Shown: positions 25,221 through 37,874, numbered from the stretch's first letter. The stretch is DNA of 64,000 nt from Maylandia zebra (GCF_041146795.1 NC_135168.1:37340370-37404369); one strand, 5' to 3'. The notes: generated by a model not told the origin, from the letters alone. Numbers and translations: made by a program.

Positions 25221-26075
25221 TCCGGTTGTTCAGTCTGACGTCACTAGCCGTGTCTGGGTCTAAACTCCGCTGCAGGTCCATATATCAAACGATCACTGTG
25301 GCATTACTGAGAGTTGAAAAACTGTCTAAAGTCTTTCATCTTTAATAAAATGATCAGCGTTCTGCTCTACCAGGTGTAACAATTGAGTTTAACATCCAGG
25401 CATCCATGAAAACGGAATTTATGACATTTAACGGAGTTAGAAGTTAGCAGGGAGTTAGCTCGCTAGCTTCTATCTAAATACAATATAGCATGTCCTGACT
25501 GCGGGGTTTTGGAAACAAATTAAAACGTACAGCTCTGTTATCACTTCCAGCATAAATGAAGACAGAAAACTAAACAGCAGTAACGTTTGTAGGGTTACTG
25601 AAGTTGGGCTAGCTGGTATATAATGATGTGCTGCGTGACCGCTAGCGACACAGCTACGTTAGCATAATATAAACAAGCTAACTTTTTTTTCCACTCGATA
25701 AAAGTTACCGTGAGTGTTCTCGGTGGTCAGGAACAAATGTAATCGCATGGCAGGATGCTGTAAAAGGACCAAACTTCAGCCAGGAGAACAACTGAGATAA
25801 TCCATCCACAATACGAGGTTAGTCATTCATATACTGCTGCATGGGCTGGGCTGTAGTTACACCCTAAGGTTTTAAAAACTGAGCTTAAATAAATGATTAG
25901 CGGTAATAAAAGCCGAGGGAGGTCAACAGTGATCACTGACTGTTTTAGGAGCTTTTTGAGATCAAATAGAAGAAAATACATAGCATTAAACATGTTAACA
26001 ACACAAAAGCCATATTAAACGCAGACTACTTTAGACCCGGAAGTAGGATTCGTCGCGTCATCACTGAACAACCGG
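25221..26075. mobile_element. Non-autonomous DNA transposon with terminal inverted repeats
   Basis: The left end TCCGGTTGTTCAGT and right end ACTGAACAACCGGA are exact inverted complements. Weaker inverted similarity continues for about 45 bases on each side, up to a shared GGGTCTAAA. The 855-bp interior has no coding frame. Flanking bases (CTA and TTA) hint at a 3-bp target duplication as in PIF/Harbinger elements, but with one mismatch, so the superfamily stays open. Confidence 0.65.
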
Positions 26076-26369
26076 ATTACCTGATACTGGAACCAGGAAA
26101 TATACAGGTCACTTTTTCTGAGCATCAACAGGCACTCTGGATTTATTTGATGATGGACGGCTTTTTAAACACAGTGAGTGGATGGCCCTAAAGTCTCAAA
26201 AAAAAAAAAACCTCAGTGCTATGATGCAGCAGTAATATTGTGACACTAAAAGACACTCATCATATAAAACTGCATTAAGAGTGCATAGATTATCAATCAC
26301 GAGACAGCAGGTTGTGCCCTGCTGGTGAAATTTGTGGAAGGAGGAAGTATTGTGTTTTTGGTTAAATAT

Positions 26370-26990
26370 GTCAGAAACATCCCCACAGCATGGTGCTGCC
26401 ACCATCACTGTCGAGGTGGTATTGGCCAGGTGATGAGTGGTGCCAGGTTTCATCCAGACATGACGCTTGCCTTTTGGGCCAAAGAGTTCAGTCTTTGTTT
26501 CTCATGGTGCCCTTTGACAAAGTCTACGTGGGTTGTCATGTGCTTTTTACTGAGGAGTGGCTTCATCTGGCCACTTTACCATACAGGCCTGAGTGTTCCA
26601 GAAATGGTTGTCCTTCTGGAAGGTTCCCCTTTGTCCACAGAGCAGTGCAGGAGCTGTCAGAGTGACCACTGGGTTCTTGCTTACCTCCCTGACTTAGACC
26701 CTTCTACCCTGATTCCTCAGATTGGTATTTCTGTACCTTTCTCTAGGTCGGTGCCTCAATACAATCCTTACAATCCTGTCTCGGAGGTCTATAGACAATT
26801 CCTCGGATGTCATGGCTTTGTTTGTGCTTTGACATACACTGTCAGCTATGAGAACTTACATAGACAGGTGTGTGCCTTTTCAAATCATGTCGTATCCACT
26901 GAATTTAGCACAAATGGACTCCAGTCCCCCGTAGAAATCTAATAGACGATCAGTGGAAACAGGGTGAACCTGAGCTCAGTTTTGAAGTTA
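26370..26990 (-). mobile_element. Tc1-like transposon fragment with long antisense open frame
   Basis: Contains antisense transposase blocks seen in many fish Tc1 copies: CAGCATGGTGCTGCCACCAT, ACTGAGGAGTGGCTTC, GGTTGTCCTTCTGGAAGG, ACAATCCTGTCTCGGAGGTC and the terminal-region GACAGGTGTGTGCCTTTTCA. The 205-residue frame on the plus strand is a shadow. Internal deletions are evident. A shorter sister fragment is at 28108-28455. Confidence 0.75.
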
Positions 26991-27004
26991 TATAAACATA
27001 AAAT

Positions 27005-28025
27005 ATTGTTTTATAATAATAAAACAATATTTTATGACGATCCTTTTAAGGTTAAGTTAACTTTAAAAAACAAACTAAAAAAATAGATGTGAAAAAAAAA
27101 CATTTTACTTAACCAAAAATAAACAGATTTTTTTTTAAGTAAAAAAATAAATAAATAAAGCGGTAAAGATGAGAAATAAAGATAAAGCCAGTGATTTTAT
27201 CCTACAGGTTCACTCCTGCTTTTGGTGAATGGTTATGGCAGCACTCCTGAAAAAGACTTGGTCCCCCACACTGCACTGGGAATTCTGCTTCTCATCACTG
27301 CAGCGCTTCTGGCTTACTCAGGTTTGTTTAGGTTTGAGTTTTATTATTGCATGTTGTCATGTAGCTGTAAGTGTTTCTCCTGACCCTGTCCTGTTTTTTC
27401 TTAGGAATCCATCACAGTCTGTCCCACGGCCGCCTGTTTTCCACCCTGTGTCTCACTGTTTCTGCTCTGTGGTGTGGCTCTGGTCTGGTGTATATCCTGG
27501 GAGGGCAGAGGGTCATACAGCCCACACAGCTGAGATTCGCTTTTGTTCCAGGCCTTGCAGCATTTATATTGGCCTTGCTCATCATAGGCATTGCTGCTGT
27601 TGTAGCAAAGAAAGCAGTTCTCTTTCTCATAGCTGTTGGTATCTCCTTAGCTTCCGCCCATCAGATCGCAGGTCTGACAGCGGTAGGTTTTGGCCTGTAT
27701 GCCACAGCTGCTAACTACTTCCTTGTCTGTCTGGTGTGTCTTTACATTGGTTCTGGACGTCTGCTGTCTGTGATCACTCACGGTAAAGTGGAACTTCCTG
27801 GAACAGGTGCGAAGAAGAAAGCTGGGCTGAAAGCAGAGCAGAACCAGGGGTGTAATGATGCCGTGTCAGTGAGTTTGGCGATGAATTTATTATCTGCGTC
27901 TGTATTAGCCTGTCCCCTGCTAGGTGTGGTCCCTGAGCTCTCTGTCGGTCATGTCCCCTGGCTGTGGACAGCTGGCGTGTTCCAGCTCGGCATGTGTATC
28001 CTCTTTTACAGAGGTATGGACATGC
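27005..28025 (+). pseudogene. Truncated 5' duplicate of fusion gene A
   Basis: Copies 19580-20600: the end of intron 1, exon 2 (27208-27321), intron 2 and the first ~615 bases of exon 3. The intron is retained, so the duplication was DNA-mediated. I see about five substitutions across the exon 3 part (for example CGT to CAT at its start), so it is roughly 99% identical. The copy stops after residue sequence GMDML where gene A goes on with AATFYG, and runs into repeat DNA that ends the frame three codons later. It has no exon 1, no modules 2-3 and no YrdC part. It is probably non-functional, though a short membrane peptide is possible if transcribed. Confidence 0.85.
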
Positions 28026-28107
28026 TACTTTCAGAATAGTGCAATGCAATTCAAGTGTACTTGTGTATTAATAAGCAACTCTTTATACATACTTTATACA
28101 TACAGGC

Positions 28108-28455
28108 CTGAGTGTTCCAGAAATGGTTGTCCTTCTGGAAGGTTCTCCTTTGTCCCTCCCTGACTTAGACCCTTCTACCCTGATTGCTTAGATTGGTATT
28201 TCTGTACCTTTCTCTAGATCGGTGCCTCAATACAATCCTGTCTTGGACGTCTACAGACAATTCCTTGGACGTCATGGCTTGGTTTGTGCTTTGACATACA
28301 CTGTCAGCTATGAGAACTTACATAGACAGGTGTGTGCCTTTTCAAATCATGTCGTATCCACTGAATTTAGCACAAATGGACTCCAGTCCCCGTAGAAACA
28401 TCTGATAGACGATCAGTGGAAACAGGGTGAACCTGAGCTCAGTTTTGAAGCTCAG
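28108..28455 (-). mobile_element. Tc1-like fragment, sister of 26580-26990
   Basis: Starts with CAGGCCTGAGTGTTCCAG like the copy at 26585 and follows it closely, with an internal deletion, through GACAGGTGTGTGCCTTTTCA to GTGAACCTGAGCTCAG. It directly follows the truncated gene A copy, so that fragment is flanked on both sides by related Tc1 pieces. Confidence 0.75.
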
Positions 28456-28462
28456 GTGCTTC

Positions 28463-29010
28463 AAAACACGGCTGTTTCCTGAATGTTTCTAAGCAATTTA
28501 GATAGTCAGAATTGTTTTAAATACTTCCTTAATTGTGAATAATTAACTAGCACACTAACTCAAGTGATTCTCAGTGATCTAATATTTATGTGAACTTTGT
28601 GACTGAATAATCAACGAGTTACCAAAAAAGAACCAGGAAACGTACAGGTGTCAGCGGGCTTTTCCCTCACTACACTTTCCTCCTAGTTTGAGCAGCAACA
28701 CTCCCCCTGGACTCATTTTATGATGGGAAATTTTGTAGCTCAGAGTGAGCACAAGCTCCCACCCAAAGTCTTAGAAAACTCGAGCTCCAACAGGTGGATG
28801 GGGAGCATAGCTTTTCACCCATTTTCAGATCTTACCAGAGATGTACGATCAGTCTGGCCTCCGGCTTGGACACTCAAAGTCTTTTACTTTGTTAAAAAAA
28901 AAAAAGATGAAGTGATGGCCTTATTTAGTCACTGAAAACTGCTTTGTTAGGTTTAGGAAGTTTTGTGTTTTGTGTTAAATATGTCGTTTTGCAACATAAA
29001 TCTAATGATT
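28463..29010. repeat. Direct block repeat, copy 1 of 2
   Basis: About 548 bases recur at 32405-32954. From about 28535 onward the two look essentially identical, including a 71-codon open frame that is the same in both. The frame has no recognisable domain. It contains Tc1-related words (CTCGAGCTCCAACAGGTGGA) and is best seen as repeat-derived. Confidence 0.85.
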
Positions 29011-29272
29011 TAAATTTAATGCAGTGACTTTATAGTGTTTCTGTATCTGGTGACTAACATCACTGACACAAAAGAAACCAAAGAAACATATTGCATGTAC
29101 GAGAGGAAATAGTAGCCTTTGAGGAGTCTTCTGAGAATGGGTAAAATGTTAAGCTGATTGTCAGGGCTGATGTGGAAAGACAGGACTCGTATGCAGGGCT
29201 CCTTTGAAGAAGACAGTGGATTTATTTACAGTGAAGCAAAGGTAACAACAACAACAACAGTTCAATATATAC

Positions 29273-30630
29273 AGACGTGGACTAAATTGTTGGTACCCTT
29301 CAGTCAGTGAAAGAAAAACTCACAATGGTCACAGAAATAACTTTAATTTGACAAAAGTAATAATAAACAAAAAATTCCAATCTTAACCAATGAAAGTTTG
29401 ACATTGCTTTCCAACCATGCTTCAACTGAATTATTTAAAAAGTAAATGCATGAAACAGGCCTGGACAAAAATGATGGTACCCCTAGAAAAGAATGAAAAT
29501 AATGTGACCAAAGGGACATGTTAATCCAAGGTGTGTCCACTAATCAGCATCACAGGTGTCTGCAATCTTGTAATCAGTCAGTGGGCCTATAGGACTCCAG
29601 GTAGTCACTGTGTTGTTTGGTGACATGGTGTGTACCACACTCAACATGGACCAGAGGAAGCAAATGAAAGAGTTGTCTCAGGAGATTAGAAAGAAAATCA
29701 TAGACAAGCATGTTGAAAGTAAAGGCTATAATATATATCTCCAAGCAGCTAGATGTTCCTGTGACTACAGTTGCACATGTCATTCAGAAATTTAAGATCC
29801 ATGGGACTGTAGCCAACCTCCCTGGATGTGGCTGCAGGAGGAAAATTGACAACAGATCAAAGAGACGGATATTCCGAATGGCAACAAAAGAGCCCAGAAA
29901 GAAATCCAAGCTGAACTTCATGCTCATGGAACATCAGTGTCAGATCGCACCATCCGTCGTTGTTTCAGCCACAGTGGCCTACATGGGAGACGACAAAGGA
30001 CACTATTGTTGAAAACAAATCATAAAAAAGCCAGACTGGAATATGCCAAACTACATGTTGACAAGCCACAAAGCTTCTGGGAAAATGTCCTGTGGACAGA
30101 TGAGACAAAAATTGAACTTTTTGCCAAGGCACATCAGCTCTATGTTCACCGACGGAAAAATGAAGCATATCAAGAAAAGAACACTGTCTTAACTGTGAAA
30201 ATGGGGGAAGCTCGGTTATGTTCTAGGGCTGCTTTGCTGCATCTGGAACAGGGTGTCTTGAATCTGTGCAGGGTACAATGAAATCTCAAGACTATCAAGG
30301 GATTCTAGAGAGAAATGTGCTGGCCAGTGTCAGAAAGCTTGGTCTAAGTCGCAGGTCATGGGTCTTACAAAAGGACAATGACGCAAAACACACAGCGAAA
30401 AAAAACACCGAAGGATGGCTAAGAGGGAAACATTGGACTATTTTAAAGTGGCCTTCTATGAGCCCTGACCTCAATCCTATTGAGCATTTTTGGAAGGAGC
30501 TGAAACATGCAGTCTGGAAAAGGCGCCCCTCAAACCGGAAACAACTGGGCCAGTTTGCTTATGAGGAGTGGGCCAAAATACTTGCTGAGCGGAGCAGAAG
30601 TCTCACTGGCAGTTACAGGAATCGGGGTTT
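29273..30630 (+). mobile_element. Tc1-like element with nearly complete but disrupted transposase
   Basis: The left terminus (GGACTAAATTGTTGGTACCC) is followed by a transposase gene from the ATG at 29646. Recognisable parts are the N-terminal helix-turn-helix region (KELSQEIRKKIIDKHVE) and the DDE catalytic residues in WTDETK (Asp codon 30099), LQKDNDAKHTA and SPDLNPIEHFWKELK. The acidic triad is therefore present, but the reading frame shifts several times: the parts lie in different frames at 29646-29740, 29710-30012, 29937-30281 and 30266-30643. The right end is lost and joins another repeat near 30640. Confidence 0.8.
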
Positions 30631-30644
30631 TTTTTTTTTTTAAT

Positions 30645-30950
30645 GCATTTGAAAGAATGTCAAGCAATCTCTTGTAGAGTTTTGATGTAAAATAATAATA
30701 ATAATAATAATAATACTAAGTCTAATCAGTTTTTCAATAAGGCTGTAACATGATAAAATGTAGAATAAGGGAAGTGTTGCCAATGATTTCTGGATGCTCT
30801 GCAATAACCTTTGATGCCCTTGGAATGAGGAAAATGTTAAGCTAAGGTTTGGCGGGAAATTCGGCAGTTTCGCTATTATGATTAGCAATGCATTTGTTAT
30901 GTCATGTAGATAAAAATATAAATTATGTAACTATGTAACTAACTTGTTTT
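30645..30950. repeat. Tc1-derived terminal block, copy 1 of 2
   Basis: The block with GGCTGTAACATGATAAAATG and GATGCTCTGCAATAACCTTT recurs at about 32045-32335 with a few percent difference. It contains an (AAT)n tract at 30690-30713. The words match the terminal region of Tc1-like elements. Confidence 0.6.
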
Positions 30951-31159
30951 GTTTAGAGGCAATCTGATGTTTTAATACTTCCTGACTTGTGCAATAAGTC
31001 AAGTGATACTCTTCCATGAATAAGCAACCGTGCATACTTTGTCACACTCAGTATGGCAAGCTGAGAGCAGTAGCTGTTGTAAACCATTATTTCCATATCC
31101 TCATGAGTAACACCACTGATGTAAAATGGTGTTACAGCCTTCATCCATAATGCATTACA

Positions 31160-32045
31160 TTCATTTTTTTACACACAATACCCCATAATGACAAAATGAA
31201 AAAAAAAAAACAGTTTGCTTGAAATTCCTCCAAGTTTATTATTTATTATTATAAAATAAAAACATTTATACAAAAACATGTAGTGAAAACATTTACTCAA
31301 TATTTTGAGGGGAACCTTTGGCAGCAATTGCATTTTATTTTCTGAGTATGATGCTACAAGCCTGGCACACATATTTTTGGGCAGTTTCTCCTATTCTTCT
31401 TTGAAGAACCTCTCGAGCTTCAACAGGTGGATGGCGAACGTCCATTTCCTCCCCATTTTCAGATCTCTCCAGAGATGTTCAATCAGGTTCAAGACGGGGT
31501 TCTGGCTGGGACACTCAAAGATATTCACAGTGGTCCTGAAGCCACTCCTTTGTTATCTTGGCTGATTGTTTAGGGGCATCGTCCTTTAGGAAGATAAACC
31601 TTCTCACCAGTCTGAGGTCCAGCGCTTTCTGGTGCAGGTTATCAACAAGGATGTCTCTGTATGTTGCAGTATTTGTCTTTCCCTCGACCCTGACAGGTCT
31701 ACCAGGTCCTTCTGCTAAACAACATCTCCACAGCATGATGGTGCCACCACCATGCTTCATGTATTGTATTGGATGTATTGGCCAGGTGATGAGTGGTGCC
31801 TGGTTTCAGCATGACACTTGCCTTTCGGGCCAAAGAGTTCATATTCCTTGGACTTTCTTGGGCGTTATTCTTTGACATGTACTGTCAACTATGAGACCTA
31901 ACATAGACATGTGTGCCTTTTCAAATCATGTCGTATCCAATGAATTTACCACAGCTGGACTCCAATCCCCTGTAGAAACATCTGATAGATGTTCAGTAGA
32001 AACAGGCTACACCTGAGCTTGGTTCTGAGTGTCATAAGTGTCCTT
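31160..32045 (-). mobile_element. Tc1-like transposon remnant, antisense
   Basis: In minus orientation part of the transposase can be read (MKHGGGTIMLWRCC, RVEGKTNTATYRDIL, FLKDDAPKQSAK). The catalytic Asp block is degraded and the C-terminal third is deleted. Outside it are the usual CACAATACCCCATAATGAC and GACATGTGTGCCTTTTCAA terminal-side words. Confidence 0.8.
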
Positions 32046-32335
32046 TTTTGTTAATGCATTTTAAAAAATGTCAAGCAATCTTTCGTAGAATTTTGATGTA
32101 AAAAAATGAATAATATTATGACTAATCATGTTTTCAAATAAGGCTGTAACATGATAAAATGTAGAATAAGGGACGTGTTGCCAATGATTTCTGGATGCTC
32201 TGCAATAACCTTTGATGCCCTTGGAATGAGGAAAATGTTAAGCTAAGGTTTGGTGGGAAAGTCAGCAGTTTCGCTATTATGATTAGCAATGCATTTGTTA
32301 TGTCATGTAGATAAAAATATAAATTATGTAACTAA
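32045..32335. repeat. Tc1-derived terminal block, copy 2 of 2
   Basis: Matches 30645-30950, without the expanded (AAT)n tract. Confidence 0.6.
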
Positions 32336-32404
32336 GAAAGTGCTCGAAGAAGCACAAAGAAAAAACATGACGAAATGAAACCAGCTGTTGTAGTTGTTTA
32401 GAGG

Positions 32405-32954
32405 AAAACACGGCTGTTTCCTGAATGCTTCTCAGCAATTTAGATCAAATCAGAATTGTTTTAAATACTTCCTTACTTGTAAATAATTACCTAGCACAAT
32501 AACTCAAGTGATTCTCAGTGATCTAATATTTATGTGAACTTTGTGACTGAATAATCAACGAGTTACCAAAAAAGAACCAGGAAACGTACAGGTGTCAGCG
32601 GGCTTTTCCCTCACTACACTTTCCTCCTAGTTTGAGCAGCAACACTCCCCCTGGACTCATTTTATGATGGGAAATTTTGTAGCTCAGAGTGAGCACAAGC
32701 TCCCACCCAAAGTCTTAGAAAACTCGAGCTCCAACAGGTGGATGGGGAGCATAGCTTTTCACCCATTTTCAGATCTTACCAGAGATGTACGATCAGTCTG
32801 GCCTCCGGCTTGGACACTCAAAGTCTTTTACTTTGTTAAAAAAAAAAAAGATGAAGTGATGGCCTTATTTAGTCACTGAAAACTGCTTTGTTAGGTTTAG
32901 GAAGTTTTGTGTTTTGTGTTAAATATGTCGTTTTGCAACATAAATCTAATGATT
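32405..32954. repeat. Direct block repeat, copy 2 of 2
   Basis: Partner of 28463-29010, same orientation, offset about 3.94 kb. Homology stops sharply after TCTAATGATT. Confidence 0.85.
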
Positions 32955-33324
32955 GTCATGTAACAGCCTTATTCCAAATTGGATTAAAATCATTTTTCAC
33001 CTAAAACTACAAACAATCCTGTGCAACGCAATGCAATATAATAATGTATAGGTTATGGGAAAGAATTTGACACAAAAAGACTCATTCTCGTTCACGATTA
33101 TGTAGTATTGTTTGTAGAATGAATTTGATGTCACATTTTTAACAAAAACACAGAAAGCAGAAAAAGTAAGCTTTTTAATGTAACTGCTCCTTCCTGGTAA
33201 GAAATCGTTTATAATCATTTAATACAACAGTTTCTTTTGTTCATTGTGTGTCTGCATTCCTTTTCTGTGTTTGAGATAATGATGGAGGAGATGACTCCTT
33301 ATGAACACTCCTTACAGCAAGCAT

Positions 33325-33585
33325 GACAAGTGTTTCCTCGAAGATACAGAGATGAGATGAGGTTAACTCTTTGACGTGAATAAAAACAAGACTTTACATT
33401 TCTTTCTAAGGAAGGGACACTTGAGAATATTTTCTTATCATATTTTGTGGTTAGCTTTGACTTGCTGTCAAACTCATATCGGGATAATATTTCTTCTTGG
33501 TGTGGTGCTTTTCAATTAAACAGTTTTGGATAAAACTGATATGGTTTTGCTGATAATTGTTGTATATGACACGCTCTCTTATGTA
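33325..33585. repeat. Direct repeat, copy 1 of 2
   Basis: About 260 bases recur at 34080-34346 with few differences (shared TTGTGGTTAGCTTTGACTTG and GTATATGACACGCTCTCTTA). A third, partial copy is near 41310-41440. The family is unknown. Confidence 0.8.
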
Positions 33586-34079
33586 TCTATTTATTTTTTA
33601 AACAAAAAGATGCAGTTTTACTTTTAGCCTGGTTACAATCAAATAAGCTGATTAATTAAAATAAACCAGTTAAAGAAAAACAGGAACATTTAAAACTCGA
33701 CCATAAAACAAAAAATCTGGATCTACTGAATAAAAAAAATAGGCCAACACATAATAATTGTGTTTGTTTAGAAATAATCTGTATTCATATGCATCATGTT
33801 AGTAACAACAATGTTAATATTTGTAACTAAAAAGTTTTTACATTTATTAATCATGTAAACTCCCTGCGTTTGCCAAAGATTTCCACATGAAGTCCAAAAA
33901 AAATGACCCAGTCTAAAGTTCAATTGTTGAACGTCATACTGATGTCCAGATTTAGTCATGGTTGGACGTTTGGACATCGTATAGATGTCCATACTTGGTC
34001 ATGGACCGATGGACTCAATATAGACATGATCAGCATGTCTGTCCGACGTCCAATGTTTAGTGGGTACAGCAAGCTTATT

Positions 34080-34346
34080 GACAGGTGTTCCCTTGTAGAT
34101 ACAGAGATGAGACACGGTATCTGAAAATTTTTTTGACATCAATAAAACAAGACTTTACATTTCTTTCTAAGGAAGGGACACTTGAGGATATTTTCTTATC
34201 ATATTTTGTGGTTAGCTTTGACTTGCTGTCAAACTCGTATCGGGATAATATTTCTTCTTGGTGTGGTGCTTTTCGATTAAACAGTTTTGGATAAAACTGA
34301 TATGGTTTTGCTGATAATTGTTGTATATGACACGCTCTCTTATGTA
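34080..34346. repeat. Direct repeat, copy 2 of 2
   Basis: Partner of 33325-33585. The intervening sequence at 33930-34070 holds an internally repetitive stretch around TTGGACGTTTGGACATCG, itself probably a repeat. Confidence 0.8.
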
Positions 34347-35478
34347 ACCACACTATACTGACCATTTCATGATTGTTATTGCACTGTAGAAAGCCAGTAA
34401 TGTTTCCCTTTTCACGAGTTGTCTTATTGTTTCTGTGTTTTTGTGAAACACGTGAAGTAATTTAAGTGGTGTTTTTTGTTCAGCGAGCCACCCAACATGT
34501 TATCCTACTCAATTCAGTGAAGAAAAGAAGAAAGATAAGGGGAATTCAATCCATAGTGCAATGTTTGGGGAAACTACACGAGGCGCACGGGTTTTTTCTC
34601 AACCAGTTAAAGAAATTTTATTGAAGGATGTTAATAAAAGGCCAATGGTCACTTAGTTAGTTACACCATGCTAGATCCATAATGATAGGAATGATAGGAT
34701 AGTATCACACAGTCGCTGCAGATTTGTTGGTTGCACATCCATGATGTGAATCTGTAATGTGACAAAATGTGGAACAAGTGAAGCGCTGTAAATACTGTTC
34801 GGATGCACTGCAGGCCATGGCGATGTGACAGCTGTGAAAGCTTTTTACTAGGGGTGGGACTCGATTAAAAAATTTTATCCAGTTTCAGTTTCCTGTGCAA
34901 AGCTGCCAGAAGTGGTGACCAGATAAGCCTCTGTACAACATTTGCCACAGGCTTTGCAGATCGCAGTGTATTTTGGGAAATACCTTTTTGACTCTTTCAA
35001 TAAAATTACTCCCTAAATGAGGAAAAATATAGTGTGAGGCGACACGGATATATGTATCATAACATGGCTAAAAAAATAGTCACATATGGCTCAAAAATAA
35101 TGATCTATGAATCTCTCCCTACAATAAAAAATTATGAGACAAAACAGCAGCTGAAGTAACAGCACCATAAAAGAGAATACTGGAATGTATAAAGACTATG
35201 AGGCCATAAAGCCAAACCTCAGCTTCCTGTTATGCTTCTAACATTTAGTCAGTAAGAAAATTGGAAAAGTTGCTTCCAAATCTAATTTATTTCACCTTAA
35301 CCTGCTAAATGTAAATATGGTAGTCTGCACAGTTTATTGTAAATTTGTTTTAAAGTTGGATGTGAAATTTTCAGACAGTCATTATTGCACACAATCACTG
35401 TGCTTGCACCACATTCAGTTTTTTGGGAAGTATCTGGTCACCCTAGAAGCACTTGTGTGGTCATCTGCTGCTTCAAGG

Positions 35479-35480
<2 letters not shown>
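34347..35480. other. Intergenic repeat-derived sequence
   Basis: Includes a Tc1-terminus-like block at 34735-34845 (GACAAAATGTGGAACAAGTG, GTTCGGATGCACTGCAGGCC) that recurs at 41100-41175. No gene is recognised. Confidence 0.4.

Positions 35481-35482
<2 letters not shown>

Positions 35483-35537
<55 letters not shown>
35483..35537. repeat. (TA)n microsatellite at the 3' end of LINE copy 1
   Basis: About 27 AT units abut the 3' terminus of the minus-strand LINE that begins at 35538. Confidence 0.95.
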
Positions 35538-35542
<5 letters not shown>

Positions 35543-37874
35543 CCCAGCACGCCCCTGCGGGCGGTTTATCCTTCAAGCTCGGGTCCTCTACCAGAGGCCT
35601 GGGAGCTTGAGGGTCCTGCGCAGTATCTTAGCTGTTCCCAGGACTGCGCTCTTCTGGACAGAGATCTCCGATGTTGTTCCCGGGATCTGCTGGAGCCACT
35701 CGCCTAGCTTGGGAGTCACCGCACCTAGTGCTCCGATTACCACGGGGACCACCGTTACCTTCACCCTCCACATCCTCTCGAGCTCTTCTCTGAGCCCTTG
35801 GTATTTCTCCAGCTTCTCGTGTTCCTTCTTCCTGATATTGTTGTCATTCGGAACCGCTACATCGATCACTACGGCCGTCTTCTTCTGTTTGTCTACCACC
35901 ACTATGTCCGGTTGGTTAGCCACCACCATTTTGTCCGTCTGTATCTGGAAGTCCCACAGGATCTTAGCTCGGTCATTCTCCACCACCCTTGGGGGCATCT
36001 CCCATTTTGACCTCGGGACTTCCAGGTTATACTCGGCACAGATGTTCCTGTACACTATGCCGGCCACTTGGTTATGGCGTTCCATGTATGCCTTCCCTGC
36101 TAGCATCTTGCACCCTGCTGTTATGTGCTGGATTGTTTCTGGGGCATCTTTACACAGCCTGCACCTGGGGTCTTGCCTGGTGTGATAGACCCCAGCCTCT
36201 ATGGATCTTGTACTCAGAGCTTGTTCTTGTGCTGCCATGATTAGTGCCTCTGTGCTGTCTTTCAGTCCAGCTTTGTCCAGCCACTGGTAGGATTTCTGGA
36301 TATCAGCCACCTCCTCTATCTGCCGGTGGTACATACCGTGCAGGGGCCTGTCCTTCCATGATGGTTCCTCGTCTCCCTCCTCTTTCTTGGGTTTCTGCTG
36401 CCTGAGGTATTCACTGAGCACTCGGTCAGTTGGGGCCATCTTCCCAATGTATTCTTGGATGTTCGTTGTCTCATCCTGGACTGTGGTGCTGACACTCACC
36501 AGTCCCCGGCCCCCTTCCTTCCGCTTAGCGTACAGCCTCAGGGTGCTGGACTTGGGGTGAAACCCTCCATGCATGGTCAGGAGCTTTCTTGTCTTTATGT
36601 CAGTGGCTTCTATCTCCTCCTTTGGCCAGCTTATTACCCCAGCAGGGTACCTGATCACGGGCAGGGCGTATGTGTTGATGGCCCGGATCTTGTTCTTACC
36701 ATTCAGCTGACTCCTCAGGACTTGCCTGACCCTCTGCAGGTACTTGGTGGTTGCAGCCTTTCTAGCGGCCTCTTCATGGTTCCCATTTGCCTGCGGGATA
36801 CCCAGGTACTTGTAACTGTCCTCTATGTCTGCAATGTTGCCTTCTGGTAGTTCAATCCCCTCAGTTCTGACTACCTTCCCTCTCTTTGTTACCATCCGAC
36901 TACACTTCTCCAGTCCGAACGACATTCCAATGTCATTGCTGTATAGCCTGGTAGTGTGGATCAGTGAATCGATGTCTCGTTCACTCTTGGCATACAGCTT
37001 GATGTCATCCATGTACAGGAGGTGGCTGACAACTGCTCCGTTCCGTAGTCGGTATCCGTAGCCAGTCTTGTTAATGATCTCACTGAGGGGGTTCAGGCCT
37101 ATGCAGAACAGCAGTGGGGACAGAGCATCTCCTTGGTAGATCCCGCACTTGATGGTAACTTGTGCTATGGGCTTGGAGTTGGCCTCTAGTGTTGTACGCC
37201 ACATCCCCATTGAGTTCCTGATGAAGGCTCTTAGGGTCCCATTGATCTTGTACAATTCTAGGCATTCCAGTATCCAGCTGTGGGGCATTGAGTCATAGGC
37301 CTTCTTGTAATCAATCCAGGCAGTGCACAGGTTGGTCAGTCTGGTCTTGCAGTCTCGGCTGATTGTTCTGTCTACCAGTAGCTGGTGTTTTGCACCTCTG
37401 GTATTCTTGCCAATTCCTTTCTGTGTCCCGCTCATGTATTGACCCATGTGCCTGTTCATCTTAGCCGATATGATGCCTGACAGGAGCTTCCATGTAGTAC
37501 TGAGGCAGGTTATTGGTCGGTGGTTGGAGGGGACCGGTCCCTTCTTGGGGTCCTTGGGGATCAGGACCGTCCGGCCTTCAGTTAGCCATTCTGGGTGTCT
37601 TTCGTTAACTAGCAGCTGGTTCATTTGTGCTGCCAGACGCTCGTGGAGTGCAGTCAGCTTCTTCAGCCAGTAGGCGTGAACCATGTCGGGCCCTGGTGCT
37701 GTCCAACTCTTCATACTGGAGACCCTTTCTTGGATATCTGCCACTGTGATGGTTACTGGACCCTGTTCAGGGAGGTCGCTGTGGTCTGCCCTCAGATCCT
37801 CTAGCCACTGAGCATTGCCGTTATGGGTTGCATCCTTCTCCCATATGCTCTTCCAGTATTGCTCCGTCTCCAGC

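Noticed and set aside
26325-26942. 205-codon plus-strand frame
   Set aside because: It is antisense to a Tc1 transposase remnant and has no domain of its own.
28720-28935. 71-codon frame repeated identically at 32664-32879
   Set aside because: Identity comes from duplication of the whole block; the frame overlaps Tc1-derived words and has no independent coding evidence.
35385-36185. 266-codon plus-strand frame over LINE copy 1
   Set aside because: Shadow of the reverse transcriptase/endonuclease frame on the minus strand, started inside a TA tract.
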